Part shown: positions 7,391 through 15,926 of the stretch, piece after piece
Numbering within the stretch: the stretch's first letter is position 1
Layout of the letters: the number at the start of each line of letters is the position of its first letter
DNA from: Lachnospiraceae bacterium
Lineage (GTDB): Bacteria; Bacillota; Clostridia; Lachnospirales; Lachnospiraceae
Direction of reading: 5' to 3'
Assembly (NCBI GenBank): GCA_900767585.1
Contig: CAAFZP010000052.1
Span: 1 to 34,584, forward strand
DNA length: 34,584 nucleotides
Made by a program: the position numbers and the translations under genes
Notes under the pieces: generated by a model
The model's database searches: none
Told to the model about the DNA's origin: nothing
Seen by the model: only the letters and a program-made list of their open reading frames with translations

Positions 7391-9577
7391 ATGGATGCAG
7401 TACACACAAATGTAATTAAGAGAAATGGCGAGGAAGTAAATTTTGACCTGGACAAAATCGTCAATGCAATCAATGCTGCAAACAAAGAGGTGGACCGTTT
7501 ACATCAGTTAAACGATTATCAGGTGCAGGCGATTGCCGATAATATTGCGAAGCAGATTGAGATCATGACACATGCGATTCACGTGGAAGATATTCAGGAT
7601 ATGGTGGAGACCGGAATTATGGAGATGCGTGGATACGAGGTTGCCCAGAAGTATGTGCGTTACCGCTACAAGCGGGAACTTGCCAGAAAATCAAATACGA
7701 CCGATAACGGAATCCTGGCTTTGATTGATCATATGAATGAGGAAGTCAATCAGGAGAATTCAAATAAGAATCCGGTCATTAACTCAACTCAGCGTGATTA
7801 TATGGCAGGCGAGGTCAGCAAAGATCTGACGAAGCGTATGCTGCTTCCGGAAGAGATTGTGGAAGCACACGAGCAGGGAATTATTCATTTCCACGATTCG
7901 GATTATTTCGCACAGCGCGAGCACAACTGTGATCTCGTGAATCTTGAAGATATGTTGCAGAATGGAACCGTGATCAGTGAGACGATGATTGAGAAGCCGC
8001 ACAGCTTCTTCACTGCATGTAATGTCACGACACAGATCGTGGCGCAGGTTGCAAGTAACCAGTATGGCGGACAGTCCTTTACACTTTCCCATATCGCACC
8101 GTTTGTCGATGTGAGCCGGAAGAAGATCCGTGAGCAGGTAATCGAGGAGCGGAAGATGTGTGGCGAAGCACTTGACGAGGAAGTGATCAGCAAGATTACA
8201 GAGAGCCGTCTGCGGGCAGAGGTAAAGAGCGGAATCCAGACAATTCAGTACCAGCTTATCACCCTTATGACCTGTAATGGTCAGGCACCGTTCGTCACGA
8301 TGTTCATGTATCTCGATGAGGTACCGGAAGGCCAGACACGGGATGATCTTGCAATGATCATCGAGGAAGTGCTGCAACAGAGAATCCAGGGTGTCAAGAA
8401 TGAGAAGGGCATTTGGATCACACCTGCATTTCCGAAGCTTATTTATGTGCTTGACAAAGATAATATCACCGAGGATTCCAAGTATTGGTATTTGACCGAG
8501 CTCGCTGCGAAATGTACCGCAAAGCGTATGGTGCCGGATTACATTTCCGCGAAGGTGATGCGTGAACTGAAAAACGGTGATGTCTATCCGTGCATGGGCT
8601 GCCGGTCATTCCCGACATCCGAGGACAGCCAGCGGAATCCGGATGGCACAAGAAAATATTACGGACGATTCAATCAGGGCGTTGTCACAATCAACTTAGT
8701 TGATGTTGCATGTTCCGCAGAGGGTCATATGGATCGGTTCTGGGAGATTCTTGAATCCCGTCTGGAGCTTTGCCACCGGGCACTTCGATGCAGACATGAG
8801 CGTCTGCTCGGAACGGTATCGGATGTGGCACCAATCCTGTGGCAGCATGGTGCACTTGCGAGACTCAAGAAGGGTGAAACCATCGATAAATTACTGTTCA
8901 ATGGATATTCAACAATCTCACTTGGCTATGCAGGACTTTGCGAGATGTGCGTGCGCATGACAGGCAAGACACATACTTCCCCGGAGGGCAAGAAATTTGC
9001 ACTTGAAGTCATGCAGAAACTGAATGACAAGTGCAAGGAATGGAAGGAAGCAGAGAATATCAGTTACTCCGTTTATGGTACACCGATGGAGTCCACGACA
9101 TATAAATTCGCAAAATGCTTGCAGAAGCGGTTTGGAATCATCAAGGGTGTTACAGATAAAAACTACATTACGAACAGCTACCATATCCATGTAACCGAGC
9201 CGGTCAATGCATTCGACAAGCTGAAATTCGAATCCGAGTTCCAGAAGCTTTCACCGGGCGGCGCGATCAGCTATGTGGAAGTGCCGAACCTGCAGGATAA
9301 TGTGGAAGCAGTTATCTCTGTAATGAAGTTTATCTATGATAACATTTTGTATGCGGAGTTAAATACGAAGAGCGACTACTGCGAGATTTGCGGCTACGAT
9401 GGAGAGATCAAGATCGTGACCGACGAGAACGGCAAGCTTATCTGGGAGTGCCCGAATTGTGGTAACCGTGACCAGAACAACCTGTTTGTTGCCCGAAGAA
9501 CCTGTGGCTACATCGGAACACAGTTCTGGAATCAGGGTCGGACGCAGGAAATCAAAGACCGCGTACTTCACCTGTAA
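7391..9577 (+). CDS. nrdD: Anaerobic (class III) ribonucleoside-triphosphate reductase
   Basis: The oxygen-sensitive glycyl-radical enzyme that makes deoxynucleotides from NTPs. It has 728 residues: an N-terminal ATP-cone (about 1-95, starting VIKRNGEEVNFDLDKI), then the ten-stranded barrel. Near the C-terminus lies a CEIC...CPNC zinc site (about 680-700) and the glycyl-radical loop RTCGYIGTQFW, with the radical Gly near residue 706. ATG 7391 follows AGAGGGAG. The activase gene nrdG, often directly downstream, is not in this window; a terminator follows instead. Regulation by NrdR is indicated by the upstream boxes. Confidence 0.96.
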   Translation: MDAVHTNVIKRNGEEVNFDLDKIVNAINAANKEVDRLHQLNDYQVQAIADNIAKQIEIMTHAIHVEDIQDMVETGIMEMRGYEVAQKYVRYRYKRELARKSNTTDNGILALIDHMNEEVNQENSNKNPVINSTQRDYMAGEVSKDLTKRMLLPEEIVEAHEQGIIHFHDSDYFAQREHNCDLVNLEDMLQNGTVISETMIEKPHSFFTACNVTTQIVAQVASNQYGGQSFTLSHIAPFVDVSRKKIREQVIEERKMCGEALDEEVISKITESRLRAEVKSGIQTIQYQLITLMTCNGQAPFVTMFMYLDEVPEGQTRDDLAMIIEEVLQQRIQGVKNEKGIWITPAFPKLIYVLDKDNITEDSKYWYLTELAAKCTAKRMVPDYISAKVMRELKNGDVYPCMGCRSFPTSEDSQRNPDGTRKYYGRFNQGVVTINLVDVACSAEGHMDRFWEILESRLELCHRALRCRHERLLGTVSDVAPILWQHGALARLKKGETIDKLLFNGYSTISLGYAGLCEMCVRMTGKTHTSPEGKKFALEVMQKLNDKCKEWKEAENISYSVYGTPMESTTYKFAKCLQKRFGIIKGVTDKNYITNSYHIHVTEPVNAFDKLKFESEFQKLSPGGAISYVEVPNLQDNVEAVISVMKFIYDNILYAELNTKSDYCEICGYDGEIKIVTDENGKLIWECPNCGNRDQNNLFVARRTCGYIGTQFWNQGRTQEIKDRVLHL

Positions 9578-9594
9578 AAGAATATGAATAAACA

Positions 9595-9637
9595 AAGGCA
9601 GGAGCAGACGATTTCTTATGTTCCTGCCTTGCTTTTT
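9595..9637 (+). terminator. Intrinsic terminator after nrdD
   Basis: Stem AAGGCAGGA / TCCTGCCTT with an 18-base loop, followed by GCTTTTT. It separates nrdD from purC. Confidence 0.8.
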
Positions 9638-9649
9638 GCAAAATAGCTC

Positions 9650-9678
9650 TTGCCTAAGCATCGCCAAGGTGCTAGTAT
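9650..9678 (+). promoter_or_regulatory. Candidate purC promoter
   Basis: TTGCCT (9650-9655), 17-base spacer, TAGTAT (9673-9678). It lies between the nrdD terminator and the purC ribosome site (AAGGAG). Hexamers match the consensus only moderately. Confidence 0.5.
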
Positions 9679-9734
9679 GTATGAGTAATTGTCGAATAAC
9701 AAAACACATAAATAAGAAAAAAGGAGATAAGAAC

Positions 9735-10595
9735 ATGAAGCCGATCAAAGAAGGAAAAGTTCGCGAAATCTACGACAACGGAGACAGCCTGATCATGGTT
9801 GCAACAGACCGTATCAGCTGCTTTGATGTAATCCTGAATAATCAGGTAACAAAGAAGGGTACTGTATTGACACAGATGTCAAAATTCTGGTTTGATATGA
9901 CAGAGGACATCCTTCCAAACCATATGATTTCCGTAGATGTAAAGGATATGCCAGAGTTCTTCCAGCAGCCACAGTTTGATGGAAACAGCATGCTCTGCCG
10001 GAAACTGAACATGCTTCCAATCGAGTGTATCGTAAGAGGTTATATCACAGGTAGTGGCTGGGCAAGCTACAAGGAAAATGGTACTGTTTGTGGCATCAAG
10101 CTTCCAGAAGGTTTGAAAGAAAGCGACAAGCTGCCTGAGCCAATTTACACACCATCTACAAAGGCTGAGATTGGCGATCATGACGAGAATATCTCTTATG
10201 AGCAGAGCGTAGCACATCTTGAGAAATATTTCCCAGGCAAGGGAGAAGAGTATGCGGCAAAGCTTCGCGATTATACAATTGCCCTGTACAAGAAATGTGC
10301 AGAGTACGCGCTTTCACGAGGTATCATCATTGCAGATACAAAGTTTGAGTTCGGTTTGGACGAGGAAGGCAATATCGTACTCGGCGATGAGATGCTGACA
10401 CCGGACAGCTCCAGATTCTGGCCGGCAGAAGGCTATGAGCCGGGACATGGCCAGCCATCCTTCGACAAGCAGTTTGCACGTGACTGGTTAAAGGCAAACG
10501 AAGGTCATAACTGGACATTGCCACAGGATATCGTAGATAAGACTATCGACAAATATCTGCAGGCATACAAGCTGTTGACAGGAAAAGATTTATAA
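9735..10595 (+). CDS. purC: Phosphoribosylaminoimidazole-succinocarboxamide synthase
   Basis: Joins aspartate to CAIR in an ATP-dependent step of purine synthesis, giving SAICAR. The 286-residue protein opens with the family's substrate region (KEGKVREIYDNGDSLIMVATDRISCFDV). It carries ECIVRGYITGSGWASY near residue 95 and FEFGLDEEGNIVLGDEMLTPDSSRFW near 207-232, with acidic ATP/Mg and substrate residues (two overlapping motifs). This is the longer version of the family rather than the short 235-residue form. ATG 9735 is chosen for the AAGGAG site; the upstream in-frame extension has none. It stands alone between two terminators, unlike the large pur operons of many Firmicutes. Confidence 0.95.
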   Translation: MKPIKEGKVREIYDNGDSLIMVATDRISCFDVILNNQVTKKGTVLTQMSKFWFDMTEDILPNHMISVDVKDMPEFFQQPQFDGNSMLCRKLNMLPIECIVRGYITGSGWASYKENGTVCGIKLPEGLKESDKLPEPIYTPSTKAEIGDHDENISYEQSVAHLEKYFPGKGEEYAAKLRDYTIALYKKCAEYALSRGIIIADTKFEFGLDEEGNIVLGDEMLTPDSSRFWPAEGYEPGHGQPSFDKQFARDWLKANEGHNWTLPQDIVDKTIDKYLQAYKLLTGKDL

Positions 10596-10608
10596 GACCA
10601 AATAATGA

Positions 10609-10640
10609 GGCGGCAGGATGAACAGTCTTGCCGCTTTTTT
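10609..10640 (+). terminator. Intrinsic terminator after purC
   Basis: Stem GCGGCA(GGA) / (TC)TTGCCGC with a short loop, then six T. Confidence 0.88.
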
Positions 10641-10658
10641 CAGTATAATACATAGACA

Positions 10659-10722
10659 TATGGATGGTGAATTCGTACAATCGAAAAATCATCCATAAAA
10701 AATAAAACCGGAAACGTATAAT
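10659..10722 (+). promoter_or_regulatory. Dyad and candidate -10 box before the sigma gene
   Basis: An inverted repeat TATGGATG (10659-10666) / CATCCATA (10690-10697), with inner complementarity ATTCG / CGAA, lies upstream of GGAAAC-GTATAAT (TATAAT at 10717-10722). No sigma-A -35 hexamer fits, and the GGAAAC motif is too close to TATAAT to be a normal ECF -35/-10 pair, so the promoter class is undecided. Confidence 0.4.
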
Positions 10723-10752
10723 ATATAGCAGGGGTTATGAGGGGACAGGTAT

Positions 10753-11322
10753 ATGACAGAACATGAATTTTATACTGCCATAAAAGGTCTTGCAAAAGGA
10801 AATAAGGACATGCTTCATGCCATCTACGACGCATATGGACGGTTGATTTATACAATTGTTTATGACATCTTAAAGAACCGGGAGGATGCGGAGGATGTGA
10901 CATCGGAATTTTTCATCAAGCTGATCCGGGTGGCTGGAACTTATCAGAAGAAGACATCACACCGGGCATGGCTGATCCAGATTGCAAGAAATATGGCGAT
11001 TGATCTGCTGCGGAAGCGCGGGCATGAATATCTGTTGTACGAGACAGAAGATACGCCGCAGGATAAATTAGAAGAAGGTGGGACGGCTGAGACAGCGTCC
11101 ACTGTAGAAGAACATGTGATACTGGCAGAGGATATGCGGCAGGCGATGCAGACGCTTTCCGACCGCGAGCGGGAAGTGCTGGATCTGAAGCTGGTAGGGG
11201 ATCTGAAATTCCGGGATATCGCGGAGGCCCTGGGGCAACCACTCGGTACAGTGACGTGGCTATACAATCAGGGAATCAAGAAATTAAGGAGGTGTCTGAA
11301 AGACTATGGAACAGAAGAATAA
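10753..11322 (+). CDS. ECF-type RNA polymerase sigma factor
   Basis: A 189-residue sigma-70-family factor with only regions 2 and 4. Region 2 is about residues 20-95 (AIYDAYGRLIYTIVYDILKN; EDAEDVTSEFFIKLIR; AWLIQIARNMAIDLLRK). Region 4 is about 130-185 (LSDREREVLDLKLVGDLKFR, then a helix-turn-helix IAEALGQPLGTVTWLYNQGIKKL). It directs RNA polymerase to a small stress or envelope regulon. The next gene overlaps it by 17 bases and encodes a single-pass membrane protein with a cytoplasmic head, the standard sigma/anti-sigma layout. The genes behind it are the most likely targets, but I found no clear autoregulated promoter. Confidence 0.9.
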   Translation: MTEHEFYTAIKGLAKGNKDMLHAIYDAYGRLIYTIVYDILKNREDAEDVTSEFFIKLIRVAGTYQKKTSHRAWLIQIARNMAIDLLRKRGHEYLLYETEDTPQDKLEEGGTAETASTVEEHVILAEDMRQAMQTLSDREREVLDLKLVGDLKFRDIAEALGQPLGTVTWLYNQGIKKLRRCLKDYGTEE

Positions 11323-12121
11323 ATTAACTGAAGAAGAAAAAGCATATCAGGCACTTCGCACACAGGATATGCAGGACATGCCGGATCTGTGGAGCCGGAT
11401 CGATGCAGGATTTGAAGAAGAAGTTAAAATAGAAAAGAAGGTTCAGAAACAAAGAAAGAAAAAACAATTTGGACTGATTGCAGCAGCGGTTGTTGTTGCA
11501 GTGATAGCGATTCCTGTCTGCGTGATAACGATGCGGAACCAGAACGAAAAACGGGCATATGAAACACAGGAAAATGCCTCGAATGCGGAAGTTGAAAATG
11601 CAGCCGACAGTGCAGCATCCGATGGAGCTGATAGTGCAGCATTCGAGAAAACCGATAGTGCGGCACCCGATGCAGCCGAGAGTGCAGCATACGAGGGAGT
11701 AGAGAATGCGGCACAGGATACGAATCAGACACAGAATTCCGTGATCGCAGAGGATAGCGCAGGAAAAACAGATATTCAAAATTCAGACATGGAGCATATG
11801 GATGAAGATGCAGCAGCAATCACATACGACGAGATTGCGCAGGCAGTATGTATCCAATATGATGCGCAGGGAAATACGGTAAAACAGTTTGACAGCAATC
11901 AGGAAAACGTCGATGCAAAAAAGGTGCAATCCGTATTAGAAAGATGTCAGGTTCTGGCATGGGAACCATTCGATGAGAACGATGAGGATGTATCCTGTTA
12001 TAAATTAGAACTTACAATGCAGGATGGAACGATTGTAATAAAACGATGCAGGGAAGACAATATAGTTGAATGGGAAAAAGGAAAGACTCTGATGGAAGAC
12101 TTACAGAAAATTTACAAGTAA
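11306..12121 (+). CDS. Single-pass membrane protein, probable anti-sigma factor
   Basis: 271 residues. A charged cytoplasmic head (1-51) with the MPDLWSRIDAGF motif seen in many Firmicute ECF anti-sigma proteins is followed by one transmembrane helix (about 52-73, FGLIAAAVVVAVIAIPVCVI). A low-complexity stretch follows with a roughly ten-residue repeat built on DSAA/ESAA (about 95-135). The C-terminal outer domain of about 110 residues has two Cys but is not one I recognise. The gene overlaps the sigma gene by 17 bases, and AGGAGG of its ribosome site lies inside the sigma coding end, so the two are translationally coupled. The role as anti-sigma factor is inferred from head, topology and position. 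Confidence 0.7.
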   Translation: MEQKNKLTEEEKAYQALRTQDMQDMPDLWSRIDAGFEEEVKIEKKVQKQRKKKQFGLIAAAVVVAVIAIPVCVITMRNQNEKRAYETQENASNAEVENAADSAASDGADSAAFEKTDSAAPDAAESAAYEGVENAAQDTNQTQNSVIAEDSAGKTDIQNSDMEHMDEDAAAITYDEIAQAVCIQYDAQGNTVKQFDSNQENVDAKKVQSVLERCQVLAWEPFDENDEDVSCYKLELTMQDGTIVIKRCREDNIVEWEKGKTLMEDLQKIYK

Positions 12122-12218
12122 ATCACAGGAAATTCTCTTGTGTAAAGTGGTTAAATCATGTAGACTAGATACTATATGGAATGGGGATTTCATAGAAGCA
12201 CATAAGGAGGGTCATAGA

Positions 12219-13724
12219 ATGGACAACAATCAAAATGGAGGATACCCGGACAATCAGGGTTATCCGGAGACACAGTCCGGTTACGGAATGCCAAACCAGG
12301 GCGTACAGCCAGGCTACGGAATGCAGGATCAGGGAATGCAGCCGGGTTATGGAATGCAGGATCAGGGAATGCAGCCGGGTTACGGAATGCCAAACCAGGG
12401 AATGCAGCCGGGTTACGGAATGCCAAACCAGGGAATGCAGCCAGGATATGGGATGCAAAATCAGGGAATGCAGCCGGGGTATGGAATGCCAAACCAGGGA
12501 ATGCAATCTGGCTATGGAATGCCGGAGCAACCGGCAGGTGGGGGTAAGCCGCCGAAGAAAAAGAAAACCGGCCTGATCATTGGTATTGTCATATTGGCGG
12601 TTATCCTGACTGCGGGAGGCATTTTCGCTTTTTTAACGTTTGGGAAAAAAGGTGGTAAGAAAAACGGTGCCAAGGATGCAGAAGCAGCAAAACAGACTGT
12701 AGTTGATTTCTGCGAAGGCATGAAAAACCAGGATATGGGTGCGATTGTAGATGCATATCATCCGGATTTGCAACCAAATGTAGAACAGAATTTCTACAAT
12801 GCAAACGGTGTTTCATCCGAGGATGAATTATGGGATCATTATGATACAGTCTTTGGTGGATATACGTTTACATATGAAGCAGACGATGCAGAGAAAGTGC
12901 AGGATTCACAGAAAGAAGACATATTGGATACAGTCAATAGTGCATATGGTTTATCCATCCAGGCAGATACGATGTATGAAGTCGATACGGTAGAAACATA
13001 TTCCGGTTCGAATGGAGAGATGACAATCGAAGAGCAGATTTACCTGGTAGAGGAAGATGGAACGTGGTATGTTGTAAGTGCGGATTCCACGACAACAGAA
13101 AATACACTGACTGCACCGGCTACAGAGGATACAGAAGCAGTGACAGAAGCAGAAACAACGGAAGCGATGACAGAAGCAGAAACAACGACAGAGAGTGCCG
13201 GTTCCGGTTCGACACCGGTCAATGCAGCTGGATTTGACTGGACAAATATGCAATTTGTCATGAAAGGGACAACCTATAATCTTTCAACACTCACGTATGC
13301 AGATATCCAGGCGATGGGATATACGATGAATGATGATTATATGAGTGAGGAGTTAGAGGATAACCAGTATTCAACGAGTGCGCGAGCTACAGCGGCGGAT
13401 GGTTCTGATATGTATATCCGGTTTAAAAACTTTACCGGCGGCGGTACAAAGAAAGTGACAGATTGTGAAATCCTGGGTGTCGAGTTAAGCAGGGACACAT
13501 ATAAGAATAATTATGATGCGGCGCTTGGAAACGGTATCACATTTGACATGACAGTGGATGATGTGAAAGCGGTCATGGGAGAGCCGACGGATAGTTATAC
13601 AAGTGATTCCAGTGATTTTATGACACTGACATACGAAGAAAATGATGAGGCGTATGCAAACAGTGTGAAGTTTACAATTTCAGATGGTAAATTGATCAAG
13701 ATTACGCTTGAAAATTATCAATAA
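12219..13724 (+). CDS. Membrane protein with N-terminal GYGM/NQGMQP tandem repeats
   Basis: 501 residues, not a named family as far as I can tell. The first 20 residues are Asn/Gly/Pro-rich, then come seven complete eleven-residue repeats (consensus GYGMPNQGMQP) and a partial eighth (residues 21-104). Next are a KPPKKKKTG basic stretch and one transmembrane helix (about 117-139). Outside the membrane there appears to be an NTF2-like domain (about 150-290, starting EAAKQTVVDFCEGMKNQDMG), a Thr/Glu linker with TEAETT repeats (about 300-328), and a C-terminal domain with a SmpA/BLIP-like look (TFDMTVDDVKAVMGEPTDSY). N-terminus in, C-terminus out is expected. ATG 12219 is chosen for AAGGAGG. It sits behind the sigma/anti-sigma pair and may be in its regulon. 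Confidence 0.75.
   Translation: MDNNQNGGYPDNQGYPETQSGYGMPNQGVQPGYGMQDQGMQPGYGMQDQGMQPGYGMPNQGMQPGYGMPNQGMQPGYGMQNQGMQPGYGMPNQGMQSGYGMPEQPAGGGKPPKKKKTGLIIGIVILAVILTAGGIFAFLTFGKKGGKKNGAKDAEAAKQTVVDFCEGMKNQDMGAIVDAYHPDLQPNVEQNFYNANGVSSEDELWDHYDTVFGGYTFTYEADDAEKVQDSQKEDILDTVNSAYGLSIQADTMYEVDTVETYSGSNGEMTIEEQIYLVEEDGTWYVVSADSTTTENTLTAPATEDTEAVTEAETTEAMTEAETTTESAGSGSTPVNAAGFDWTNMQFVMKGTTYNLSTLTYADIQAMGYTMNDDYMSEELEDNQYSTSARATAADGSDMYIRFKNFTGGGTKKVTDCEILGVELSRDTYKNNYDAALGNGITFDMTVDDVKAVMGEPTDSYTSDSSDFMTLTYEENDEAYANSVKFTISDGKLIKITLENYQ
12279..12530 (+). repeat. 33-bp in-frame tandem repeats
   Basis: Seven full 33-bp units plus 21 bp of an eighth, directly adjoining with no spacers, encode GYGM-x-x-QGMQP. 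Units alternate between PNQ and QDQ/QNQ forms. Nucleotide identity between neighbours is high, so copy number may vary by slippage without breaking the frame. Confidence 0.95.
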
Positions 13725-13751
13725 AAATTTAAAAAAAATCCATAAAAAAGG

Positions 13752-13822
13752 AATCCTCCTTCGTATCTTATATAGAGGCTTTTGAAAACAAAGATGTATA
13801 TAAGATCGAAGGAGGATTTTTT
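13752..13822 (+). promoter_or_regulatory. 22-bp hairpin burying the VWA gene's ribosome site
   Basis: AATCCTCCTTCG-T-ATCTTATATA (13752-13774) pairs with TATATAAGAT-CGAAGGAGGATT (13797-13818), 22 pairs with one bulged T, around a 22-base loop. The 3' arm contains GGAGG (13811-13815), the only ribosome site for ATG 13823. The arm runs into six T, so the same structure has the form of an intrinsic terminator ending at the start codon. It can both close the preceding gene and silence the next one unless something opens it. Confidence 0.85.
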
Positions 13823-15535
13823 ATGAGAAAACGAATTTTAGCAATGGCGTTAAGCATCTGTATGGCGGTGGCTGTATGTGGATGCGGAAACAAAAAAGAA
13901 GCAGATGAAACGCAGACAGGAAAGACAGACGTAACAGTTACGGAAGCGGATACAGTTCCTTCCGGTGATGTGGCAGAGGAAGAGAATGAAATGCAGGTGG
14001 ACGGAATTATGCAGGAATCTGCAGCCAATATGGCGACAGCAGATTGCGAATCCGGCTTTTATGATGACTCTCTGCAATGTCCGGATACGGAAGAATGGAA
14101 TACAAACGAATATTCCTACACAGAGGAAAATCCATGGATGAATGTGCAGACGTCACCGCTATCAACCTTCGCTGCGGATGTGGATACAGCAAGCTATACA
14201 CAGATCCGGAGTGCGATTGAGAATGGCTACGAGATTGATCCGTCGATGGTGCGCATCGAGGAAATGCTCAATTATTTCCATTACGATTATCCTCTCCCGA
14301 AGGGGAATGAGAAGTTTGCTGTGTACACAGAGTATATGGATTGCCCTTGGAACGACGACACGAAGCTGGCACTTGTCTCGATGAACACGCAGGCAATTGA
14401 TTTTAAAAGTGCGCCTGCATCGAATCTCGTATTCCTGATTGATGTGTCCGGTTCGATGTTTGACGATAACAAGCTTCCGCTTGTGCAGCAGTCGCTCACG
14501 ATGCTGGCAGAGAATCTGACCGAGAAGGATCGCGTGTCGATTGTTACATATGCAGGTTCCGATGAAGTGGTTCTGCAGGGTGTAAGTGGTGATAACTATC
14601 ATGAGATCTCGTCCGCGATTGAAGGGCTCGAAGCGTATGGAAGCACGAATGGCAGTGCGGGAATTGAGACAGCATATGACCTTGCGCAGAAATATTTCAT
14701 CAAAGGTGGAAATAACCGCGTGATCCTCTGTACCGATGGAGATCTGAACGTCGGACTGACCAGTGAAGGACAGTTGGAGAAGCTGATCACAGAGAAGAAG
14801 GATAGCGGCGTCTTCTTAAGTACCTTTGGTGTCGGCTATGGCAATTACAAGGACAATAAGCTGGAACTGCTCGCGGACAAAGGAAACGGAAACTACGCGT
14901 ATATCGACTCGATGTTTGAGGCGAAGAAAGCATTGGTCGATGAGCTTGGTGCCAATATGGTGACTGTTGCGAAAGATGTTAAATTACAGGTAGAGTTTAA
15001 CCCGGAACAGGTGAAAGGCTACCGGTTGATTGGTTACGAAAACCGCGTGATGGCAGCCGAGGATTTCGCGGATGACACAAAAGACGGCGGAGAGATGGGA
15101 GCCGGACACAGTGTGACCGCGCTTTACGAGATCATCCCGGCTGATTCGGAGATGAAACTGCCAGAGACAGACTTGAAATACGGTGAAACCGCACAGGTTC
15201 TAACCAGTGGGACCGAAGATTATACCGATGAATTATTTACCGTCAATATCCGCTACAAAGAACCGGATGGCGATGAGAGCAAGCTCGAATCCTATCCGTG
15301 TAAGACAGAAAACTACAACCGGGATGGCTCTGACAACCTGCGTTTTGCAGCCAGTGTCGCCGCCTTCGGAATGCTCTTAAAAGACAGCGAATATTCCGGC
15401 AGTGCAGACCTTGGCATGGTATACACACTTGCCAGTTATGCAGCCGGAGCGGATGAGTACAAGAAGGAATATCTTGGTCTGGTGAGAAACTATGGAGAAA
15501 AGCAACCTGGATTCTCCGAGGATATAGTAGAATAA
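13823..15535 (+). CDS. VWA-domain lipoprotein (YfbK-like)
   Basis: 570 residues. A lipoprotein signal peptide ends in VAVCGCGNKK, so a Cys near residue 20 would be lipidated and the protein anchored outside the membrane. An acidic linker is followed by the conserved N-terminal block of the YfbK family (TFAADVDTASYTQIRSAIEN, then VRIEEMLNYFHYDYPLP, about 114-157). The VWA domain has an intact metal site DVSGSM (Asp207, Ser209, Ser211) with later TNGSAG and DGDLN elements. The C-terminal part (about 390-570) matches the DUF3520-type tail. VWA proteins bind partners through a metal ion; the partner here is unknown. It is the last gene of the sigma-factor cluster, and its ribosome site is inside a strong hairpin. 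Confidence 0.88.
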   Translation: MRKRILAMALSICMAVAVCGCGNKKEADETQTGKTDVTVTEADTVPSGDVAEEENEMQVDGIMQESAANMATADCESGFYDDSLQCPDTEEWNTNEYSYTEENPWMNVQTSPLSTFAADVDTASYTQIRSAIENGYEIDPSMVRIEEMLNYFHYDYPLPKGNEKFAVYTEYMDCPWNDDTKLALVSMNTQAIDFKSAPASNLVFLIDVSGSMFDDNKLPLVQQSLTMLAENLTEKDRVSIVTYAGSDEVVLQGVSGDNYHEISSAIEGLEAYGSTNGSAGIETAYDLAQKYFIKGGNNRVILCTDGDLNVGLTSEGQLEKLITEKKDSGVFLSTFGVGYGNYKDNKLELLADKGNGNYAYIDSMFEAKKALVDELGANMVTVAKDVKLQVEFNPEQVKGYRLIGYENRVMAAEDFADDTKDGGEMGAGHSVTALYEIIPADSEMKLPETDLKYGETAQVLTSGTEDYTDELFTVNIRYKEPDGDESKLESYPCKTENYNRDGSDNLRFAASVAAFGMLLKDSEYSGSADLGMVYTLASYAAGADEYKKEYLGLVRNYGEKQPGFSEDIVE

Positions 15536-15684
15536 TAGTAGAACAATTGACAATTTCAAATTATATAACGAAAGAAACCGTGAAATTTCGAGATTATCTA
15601 TGTAATGTTTTATACATGGTTGTAACACAATTATAGCAATAGCAACCAGATATATGAATAACATAATAATCATATCAACACCCA

Positions 15685-15829
15685 GCAGGCATATCGGACA
15701 AATGGATTCCAAGTAGGGGCATTTGCGACCGCCGGTACTTAATGAGCACGAAGTGCGAATTTAGTACCGATGCGCGGAGCAACTAAGCGGAAGCGGCCCC
15801 GGATTGGAATTATTTGCCGATATGCCTGC
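15685..15829 (+). repeat. Structured palindromic element, copy B
   Basis: Lies in the 391-base gap between the VWA gene and the alpha-amylase gene; I see nothing definite in 15536-15684. Arms of about 35 bases (15685-15720 and 15796-15829) pair, from GCAGGCATATCGG / CCGATATGCCTGC outside to GGGGC / GCCCC inside. Next comes CCGC / GCGG, then the core hairpin CGGTACTTAATGAGCAC / GTGCGAATTTAGTACCG, which has the same U-U and tandem G-A mismatches as copy A. The mini-hairpin is GC-GGAA-GC (15787-15794). Unlike copy A, it lies upstream of the next gene's promoter, so it is not in that gene's leader. Confidence 0.82.
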
Positions 15830-15855
15830 GTCCGTTAGAAAAGTCCGTTAGAAAA
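15830..15855 (+). repeat. Two tandem 13-bp repeats
   Basis: GTCCGTTAGAAAA occurs twice in direct succession between element B and the amylase promoter. Placed just upstream of the -35 hexamer, it could be a pair of activator half-sites. Confidence 0.6.
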
Positions 15856-15860
15856 TTAAC

Positions 15861-15910
15861 TTTACGGAACCTAAACCATTTGTTATAATACTTTAAAATG
15901 TTAAAGTATT
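15861..15910 (+). promoter_or_regulatory. Alpha-amylase promoter with overlapping dyad
   Basis: TTTACG (15861-15866), 17-base spacer and TATAAT (15884-15889) with an extended -10 (TGTTATAAT). A perfect ten-base inverted repeat AATACTTTAA-AATG-TTAAAGTATT (15887-15910) overlaps the -10 and the start point. It is a good candidate for a repressor operator or a 5' stabilising hairpin. The ribosome site GGAGG follows within ten bases. Confidence 0.78.
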
Positions 15911-15926
15911 GCGGAGGTAGAAACTC

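Noticed and set aside
12279..12530. Regular 33-bp repeats as a possible CRISPR array
   Set aside because: Units adjoin with no spacers, stay in frame inside a gene and encode a clean peptide repeat.
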